Origin: Leisingera daeponensis
Lineage (GTDB): Bacteria > Pseudomonadota > Alphaproteobacteria > Rhodobacterales > Rhodobacteraceae
Direction: 5' to 3'
Assembly (NCBI RefSeq): GCF_019801465.1
Contig: NZ_JAHVJA010000006.1
Coordinates: 124,001 to 188,000, forward strand
DNA length: 64,000 nucleotides
Shown here: positions 59,762 through 64,000 of the stretch, one piece after another
Layout of the letters: every line of letters begins with the position of its first letter
How positions within the stretch are numbered: position 1 is the first letter of the stretch
Made by a program: the position numbers and the translations under genes
The notes under the pieces: generated by a model
What the model was told of the DNA's origin: nothing
Database searches by the model: none
What the model saw: the letters and a program-made list of their open reading frames with translations, nothing else

Positions 59762-60054
59762 GCGTGAAGGCAGAACACTACGACGTGATCCGCAAGCCGA
59801 TCATCACCGAGAAGTCCACCATGGCGTCCGAGAACGGCGCAGTGGTTTTCGAGGTGGCAATCGACTCCAACAAGCCGATGATCAAGGAAGCCGTCGAGGC
59901 TCTCTTTGGCGTCAAGGTGAAAGCGGTCAACACCACCGTCACCAAGGGTAAGGTCAAGCGTTTCCGCGGCCAGATGGGCAAGCGTAAAGACGTGAAAAAA
60001 GCCTATGTCACCCTGGAAGAAGGCAACACCATCGACGTGTCCACCGGACTCTGA
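59758..60054 (+). CDS. rplW: 50S ribosomal protein L23
   Basis: A 98-residue protein at the tunnel exit that docks SRP and trigger factor. It has [18 protein letters not shown] at the N-terminus, and [19 protein letters not shown]. It starts within the end of rplD. rplB would normally follow at once, but here a terminator follows 22 bases after the stop. Confidence 0.98.
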   Translation: MSVKAEHYDVIRKPIITEKSTMASENGAVVFEVAIDSNKPMIKEAVEALFGVKVKAVNTTVTKGKVKRFRGQMGKRKDVKKAYVTLEEGNTIDVSTGL

Positions 60055-60076
60055 GATTTGCCTCTCTGACTATTGG

Positions 60077-60106
60077 AAGGCCCTCGCGCAAGCGGGGGCC
60101 TTTTTC
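60077..60106 (+). terminator. Terminator directly after rplW
   Basis: An eleven-pair stem (AAGGCCCTCGC 60077-60087 with its partner at 60092-60102, one G-T pair, loop GCAA), running into five T residues. It closes the S10-L3-L4-L23 transcript and separates it from the genes that follow. Confidence 0.92.
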
Positions 60107-60246
60107 GTTGTGGTGGCGGAAGCAGGGCGGCTGCAGCGAGGGGGTTCGGAACAGGGCCGCTGGCGGTTTCGGGGCTGTTGCCGCCCGGAGCGGGAACCTG
60201 GCCTAACGCCCAAGCGTTCTGGTTCTGCCATCACAGGAGAATTGCC

Positions 60247-60429
60247 ATGCCAGCCAAATCGAAAGCGCAACAGAAAGCCGCCGGGGCTGCACTCTCGGCG
60301 AAACGGGGCGAGACCAAAAAATCGGAGCTGTATGGGGCTTCGAAGGAAATGTACGAGACCATGACCGAGGAGGAACTGGAAGAGATCGCCTCGACCGATC
60401 ATGACGGTCTTCCCGAAAAGAAGGACTAA
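60247..60429 (+). CDS. DUF3008 small protein
   Basis: A 60-residue, highly charged protein (MPAKSKAQQKAAGAALSAKR at the N-terminus, acidic EEELEEIASTD at the C-terminus). This MPAKSKAQ start is characteristic of the DUF3008 family found in many alphaproteobacteria. It has no membrane segment, and the function is unknown. The frame is open upstream, but the AGGAG-preceded ATG at 60247 gives the family N-terminus. It has its own terminator downstream. Confidence 0.88.
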   Translation: MPAKSKAQQKAAGAALSAKRGETKKSELYGASKEMYETMTEEELEEIASTDHDGLPEKKD

Positions 60430-60545
60430 CCGAACCAGACGGGGAAACTGTCCGCGCCAGCCTTCTGCGGAAAGCTTGGCTCCTGCAGGCTGCGCCAGGA
60501 AAGGGCCGGCGCGCGGCCTGTTCCGGTCAAACGCTCAGTGCGTCA

Positions 60546-60578
60546 GGAGCCACCCGATTAGGTGGCTCCCTTTCTTTC
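60546..60578 (+). terminator. Terminator after the DUF3008 gene
   Basis: GGAGCCACC (60546-60554), loop CGATTA, GGTGGCTCC (60561-60569), then CTTTCTTTC. Its orientation fits the plus-strand gene. Confidence 0.8.
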
Positions 60579-60586
60579 GTTCCGGG

Positions 60587-62104
60587 TTACCCCTGCCGCA
60601 GGTCCTCCGGCAGCAGGGCGGCGGGGATGTTCTGGTAGCAGACCGGGCGCAGGAAGCGGCGGATGGACAGGGTGCCCACCGAGGTCGCGCCAAAGTTGGT
60701 GGAGGCCGGGTAGGGGCCGCCGTGGACCATGGTGTCGGAGACCTCAACCCCGGTGGGGAAGCCGTTGGCCAGCACCCGTCCCGCCTTGCGCGCCAGCACC
60801 GGCAGCAGGGCCTGGCCCTGGGCGGTGTCGCCGTCGTCCAGATGCAGGGTGCAGGTCAGCTGGCCCTGCAGCGCGCGGGCGATTTCCAGCATCTCGGCGT
60901 CGCTGTCGGCGGTGATCACCAGACCCAGCGGGCCAAAGACCTCCTCGGCCAGGATCTCGTTGTCCAGCCAGGTGCGCGCCTCGGTGACATAGAGGTAGGG
61001 CGCGGCGGTGCGGGTGTTGCAGCTGGTGGTCAGCAGTTCGCGCACGCCGGCGGTGGCGGCGACGCGGCGCTGGCCGTCCTGGTAGGCGCTGGCGATGCCC
61101 TCGGTCAGCATGGTCTGGGGGGCGACCGCTGACAGGGCGGCGGTGGCGGTGTCGATGAAGCGGTCCGCCTCTGCGCCTGCGCGCAGCACGGCGATGCCGG
61201 GGTTGGTGCAGAACTGGCCCGCGCCCATAGTCAGCGAGGCGGCCCAGCCGGTGGCGATTTCCGTACCGCGATTGGCGAGGGCGGCGTCGAGGATGAACAT
61301 CGGGTTCACGGACCCCAGCTCGCCAAAGAAGGGGATCGGCTCTGGCCGTGCGGCGCAAAGGTCGAACAGGGCGCGCCCGCCTGCCAGGGAGCCGGTGAAG
61401 CCCACCGCCTTGATCAGCGGGTGCTGCACCAGCGCCGCGCCGACCTCGCGGTTGCCGCCCTGGATCAGGCTGAAGACGCCGGGGTGGATCCCGCATCTGG
61501 TAATCGCGGCAAGGATGGCTTCGGCGACGATCTCGCCGGTGCCGGGGTGGGCGCTGTGGCCCTTGACCACCACCGGGCAGCCGGCCGCCAGAGCTGCGGC
61601 GGTGTCGCCGCCGGCGGTGGAGAAGGCGAGCGGGAAGTTTGAGGCGCCGAAGACCGCAACCGGCCCCAGCGGGCGCTGCATCATGCGCAGGTCGGGGCGG
61701 GGCAGCGGGGCGCGGTCCGGCAGGGCGGCGTCATAGCGGCGGTCGAGGTAATCGCCCTTCAGGATGTGGTCGGCAAAGAGGCGCAGCTGGCCCGTGGTGC
61801 GGCCGTGCTCGCCCTGCAGGCGGGCTTCGGGAAGGCCGGTCTCCTGGGTGCCGATGGCGGTGATGTCCTCGGCGCGGGCTTCGATCTCGTCAGCGATGGC
61901 GTTGAGGAAGGCGGCGCGCTCCGCCCGGCTGGTGCTGCCGTAGCTGGCAAAGGCGTCCTCGGCCGCCTCTGCCGCAGCTGTCACGTCGCTGACGCGGCCA
62001 ACGGAGAACTGATGGCTGGGGCCGCTGGCGGGGGCGGAGTGGAAGCGGGTGTCGCCGGGCGCCCAGGCGCCTGCGATCAGGTGGTTTCCGTGCGGTGTGA
62101 ACAT
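60587..62104 (-). CDS. NADP-dependent aldehyde dehydrogenase, 2,5-dioxovalerate (2-oxoglutarate semialdehyde) type
   Basis: A 505-residue aldehyde dehydrogenase. Motifs are VFGASNFPLAFSTAGGDTAA (Asn of the oxyanion hole), VGFTGSLAGGRALFD (cofactor loop), FFGELGSVNPMFILD (general-base Glu), MGAGQFCTNPG (nucleophile Cys) and NEILAEEVFGPLGLVI. The G-A-S-N-F-P-L-A-F-S-T-A-G-G-D signature and short length are typical of 2-oxoglutarate-semialdehyde dehydrogenases that finish hydroxyproline or pentose/uronate degradation. The neighbouring racemase-family gene and GntR regulator point to hydroxyproline. Confidence 0.88.
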   Translation of the reverse strand: MFTPHGNHLIAGAWAPGDTRFHSAPASGPSHQFSVGRVSDVTAAAEAAEDAFASYGSTSRAERAAFLNAIADEIEARAEDITAIGTQETGLPEARLQGEHGRTTGQLRLFADHILKGDYLDRRYDAALPDRAPLPRPDLRMMQRPLGPVAVFGASNFPLAFSTAGGDTAAALAAGCPVVVKGHSAHPGTGEIVAEAILAAITRCGIHPGVFSLIQGGNREVGAALVQHPLIKAVGFTGSLAGGRALFDLCAARPEPIPFFGELGSVNPMFILDAALANRGTEIATGWAASLTMGAGQFCTNPGIAVLRAGAEADRFIDTATAALSAVAPQTMLTEGIASAYQDGQRRVAATAGVRELLTTSCNTRTAAPYLYVTEARTWLDNEILAEEVFGPLGLVITADSDAEMLEIARALQGQLTCTLHLDDGDTAQGQALLPVLARKAGRVLANGFPTGVEVSDTMVHGGPYPASTNFGATSVGTLSIRRFLRPVCYQNIPAALLPEDLRQG

Positions 62105-62158
62105 GGGCGGGCCTCTGTCTGGTGCTGCCGGGCGGCAGGGTGAATCTGATATGGGATA

Positions 62159-62170
62159 ATGGATACAAAA
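62159..62170. promoter_or_regulatory. Candidate GntR operator ahead of the aldehyde dehydrogenase gene
   Basis: ATGGATACAAAA at 62159-62170, about 55 bases upstream of the dehydrogenase ATG (minus strand). It shares TGGATACAA with the two sites upstream of the regulator gene. Confidence 0.5.
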
Positions 62171-62238
62171 TGCGATTACTGCAAGGGGCCTGCCGGAGAA
62201 ATCCGGGCGGGAGGAGGCGCAGAAGGGGAAACGGCGGC

Positions 62239-62919
62239 CTAGCCGCCGGTGGTGGCGCGGTGCTCGGCAACCAGGGACAGCAGGGCCTCCTTGGTGCGGG
62301 AGATATGCAGGGTCAGCGCGGCGCAGGCGCCTTCCACATCGCGGGCCTGGGCCAGGTCCAGCAGGTCGCGGTGCTCCTTCTTGGCCGGTTCGCGCTGCTG
62401 CATCACGCTGAGGTGCATCCGGATGAACCGGTCGCAATGCAGGCTGATGCCCTGCAGCACTTCGTTGGTCAGCTTGCGGTCCGCGGCGGCATAAAGCGCC
62501 GAGTGGTACTTGTGGTTGAGGGCGCCCCATTTGGCGACGTCATTGGCATCGTAGGAGGCGTCCATGTCGTCGAGGATCCGGGTGCAGCGGGTGAAATCCT
62601 CCGCCGTCATCGCCGGGATCGCACGGCGGAACAGGTCGACCTCCAGCAGGATGCGCAGGTCGAAGATCTCGGCGATTTCGCGCAGGGAATGCTTGGTGAC
62701 GGAGGCGCCGCGGTTGTTGGTGAACTGCACCAGCCCCTCCGCATCCAGCCGCTTCAGCGCTTCGCGGATCGGCATCCGGGAGACATCGTATTCCTCTGCC
62801 AGCGCCTCCTGCCGGATGGTTTCGCCCTCGGCCAGCTCGCCGCTCAGGATGCGCTCGCGCAGGTCGCTGGCAATCACTTCCGGAAGGGAGCTGCGGGTAA
62901 CGGCGCGTTTGCCTGCCAT
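62239..62919 (-). CDS. GntR-family (FadR/FCD subgroup) transcriptional regulator
   Basis: A 226-residue regulator. The N-terminal winged helix-turn-helix shows IASDLRERILSGELAEGETI and EYDVSRMPIREALKRLDAEG. The C-terminal all-helical FCD ligand domain has EIFDLRILLEVDLFRRAIP, NHKYHSALYAAA and a final HISRTKEALL. FCD members sense small organic acids and often control an adjacent catabolic operon. Located between the dehydrogenase and racemase-family genes on the same strand, it most likely controls them and itself. Confidence 0.93.
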   Translation of the reverse strand: MAGKRAVTRSSLPEVIASDLRERILSGELAEGETIRQEALAEEYDVSRMPIREALKRLDAEGLVQFTNNRGASVTKHSLREIAEIFDLRILLEVDLFRRAIPAMTAEDFTRCTRILDDMDASYDANDVAKWGALNHKYHSALYAAADRKLTNEVLQGISLHCDRFIRMHLSVMQQREPAKKEHRDLLDLAQARDVEGACAALTLHISRTKEALLSLVAEHRATTGG

Positions 62920-62944
62920 GGGGGCCTCATGAAATTTGCTGTTC

Positions 62945-62957
62945 GTATTTTGGATAC
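62945..62957. promoter_or_regulatory. Candidate GntR operator ahead of the regulator gene
   Basis: GTATTTTGGATAC at 62945-62957, 26 bases from the regulator ATG. It contains TTGGATAC, shared with the sites at 62159 and 63037. Confidence 0.5.
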
Positions 62958-63036
62958 GCTAGTAGGTCCGTCCCGTTTCTTCAAGCAATTGGCCGGGTTT
63001 CGCGCGGGCGGCGGGTTCTGCCGCCCGGGCGCCGGT

Positions 63037-63050
63037 TTTTGTATCCAAAA
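63037..63050. promoter_or_regulatory. Second candidate GntR operator upstream of the regulator gene
   Basis: TTTTGTATCCAAAA at 63037-63050, a perfect inverted repeat (TTTTG and CAAAA arms around TATC). It lies between the racemase-family stop and the regulator start. Confidence 0.55.
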
Positions 63051-63059
63051 ACCGGGTTC

Positions 63060-64000
63060 TCAGGCGCCCCAGGTGTCGCTGAGGCGGTAGCCGCCCGGCC
63101 AGGGATCGTCCGGGTCCAGCATGTGCTGGTGGATGCCGGTGATCCAGCCGCGGCCGCTGAGTTCCGGAACGATCGCCGCGCGCCCGCCCACTGCGGTCTG
63201 CTCCACGATGCGCCCGGTGAAGCGGGAGCCGATGATTGATACGGCCTCGAACGTCTGATCCGGAGTCATCTGCCCCTTGGCCAGCATCAGCGCCATGCGG
63301 GCGGAGACCGCGGTCCCGGTGGGGGAGCGGTCGACCTTGCCCGGCTGGATGGCGACCGCGGAGCGGCTGCTTAGGCCGGTTTCCGTCTGTTCCAGCGGGC
63401 CGCAGAAGGCGCAGAAGGAGATGTGGTTCCAGTCCGGGTTCTCCGGGTGGGAAAAGCCCAGCTGCGCGTTGGCGGCCTCGAGGATGCGGGTGCCGAGCTG
63501 CGCGATTTGCTTGGCGTTTCCTTCAGTGATCTCCACCCCCAGATCGGCAGCCTGCACCACGACGAAGCTGTCGCCGCCATAGGCGGTGTCGACGGTCAGC
63601 GTGCCAATGCCCGGCACCTCCAGCGCCACGCCGATCTCACCGGCAAAGCTCGGCACGTTCTGCACGAAGATCCGCTCTGCCTTGCCGTTCCGGCATTCGG
63701 CGCGCACCCGCACCAGCCCGCCGGGGGCCTCCAGCACCAGACGGGTTTCCGGCTCCTGCATCGGCAGGATGCCCCCGTCCAACAGGACGGTGGAGACGCA
63801 GATCGAATTCGAGCCGGACATCGGCGGGGTGTATTCCGGCTCCATGATGATGAAGCCCATGTCGGCCTCCGGGTGCTTGGGCGGCACCAGCAGGTTCACA
63901 TGGCGGAACACGCCGCCGCGCGGCTCGTTCAGGACGAAGTTCCGCAGGGTCTGGTCGCGGTCGATGAAGGCGCGCTGTTCCCACAGGGTTTCGCCTGGCG
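63060..64000 (-). CDS. Proline-racemase-family protein, hydroxyproline type (5' end outside window)
   Basis: The frame is open to the window edge, so the N-terminus is missing; about 313 residues remain. Family blocks are [49 protein letters not shown] and [18 protein letters not shown]. The two catalytic Cys of proline racemase are replaced by Ser (M-S-G-S) and Thr (S-P-T-G). A Thr at the second position is known in trans-3-hydroxy-L-proline dehydratases, so a dehydratase-like or otherwise altered activity is more likely than racemisation. It is followed by its probable regulator and a semialdehyde dehydrogenase. Confidence 0.85.
   Translation of the reverse strand, partial: PGETLWEQRAFIDRDQTLRNFVLNEPRGGVFRHVNLLVPPKHPEADMGFIIMEPEYTPPMSGSNSICVSTVLLDGGILPMQEPETRLVLEAPGGLVRVRAECRNGKAERIFVQNVPSFAGEIGVALEVPGIGTLTVDTAYGGDSFVVVQAADLGVEITEGNAKQIAQLGTRILEAANAQLGFSHPENPDWNHISFCAFCGPLEQTETGLSSRSAVAIQPGKVDRSPTGTAVSARMALMLAKGQMTPDQTFEAVSIIGSRFTGRIVEQTAVGGRAAIVPELSGRGWITGIHQHMLDPDDPWPGGYRLSDTWGA

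Overview
The window is a chromosomal segment of a GC-rich alphaproteobacterium, almost certainly a Rhodobacterales (Roseobacter-group) member. Pointers are the 1378-residue RpoB, the DUF1491 gene between era and recO, the ChvG/ChvI-HprK-RapZ-PTS row, genes of the ethylmalonyl-CoA type of metabolism, a DUF6473 protein and the str/S10 ribosomal loci. The genus assignment (Leisingera/Phaeobacter/Ruegeria-like) is only an impression. Nearly all of the window is ordinary core genome; accessory material sits in small pockets.

Layout. 1-6503: pdxJ (5' end outside the window), a small membrane protein, acpS, lepB, rnc, then a decayed multicopper-oxidase gene on the opposite strand, then era, DUF1491 and recO. 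6487-13463: a META-domain lipoprotein, an SGNH hydrolase, a long acyl-CoA dehydrogenase that looks like methylsuccinyl-CoA dehydrogenase, a TSUP transporter, a CDF cation exporter, dGTPase and a short PAS/chemoreceptor-tip protein. 13637-20979: pckA, then chvI-chvG-hprK-rapZ-EIIA(Man)-HPr-acyltransferase, a regulatory phosphotransfer module. 21050-27380: hbdA, a DUF6473 protein, etfA/etfB, a PduO-type cobalamin adenosyltransferase, a small two-helix membrane protein, an SDR and an SH3b protein. 27613-30690: parC and a lipoprotein.

30816-60054 is the translation/transcription backbone: tuf (copy 1), tRNA-Trp, secE-nusG, rplK-rplA, rplJ-rplL-rpoB-rpoC, rpsL-rpsG-fusA-tuf (copy 2) and rpsJ-rplC-rplD-rplW. 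It is interrupted by non-ribosomal genes at nearly every transcription-unit boundary: a membrane-anchored NYN-type nuclease-like protein and a DUF374 acyltransferase, a TPR/O-GlcNAc-transferase-like protein, an AT-richer gene with a HEPN-type RNxxxHG motif, an antisense alpha/beta hydrolase, an EamA transporter plus glycosyltransferase, and an AT-richer PIN-like gene broken by a TGA. Terminators and TTG-N20-TA promoters read by eye show that each ribosomal unit keeps its own transcription signals despite the insertions. The S10 unit ends at a strong terminator straight after rplW.

60247-64000: a DUF3008 small protein, then a hydroxyproline-type catabolic cluster on the minus strand (proline-racemase-family protein, FadR-type GntR regulator, 2-oxoglutarate-semialdehyde-type dehydrogenase) with a repeated TTGGATACAA-like candidate operator.

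No rRNA, CRISPR array, prophage or complete insertion sequence is visible. The best candidate for something undescribed is the set of three RNase-fold accessory genes (NYN, HEPN, PIN remnant) embedded in translation loci. Whether they form one system is speculation.
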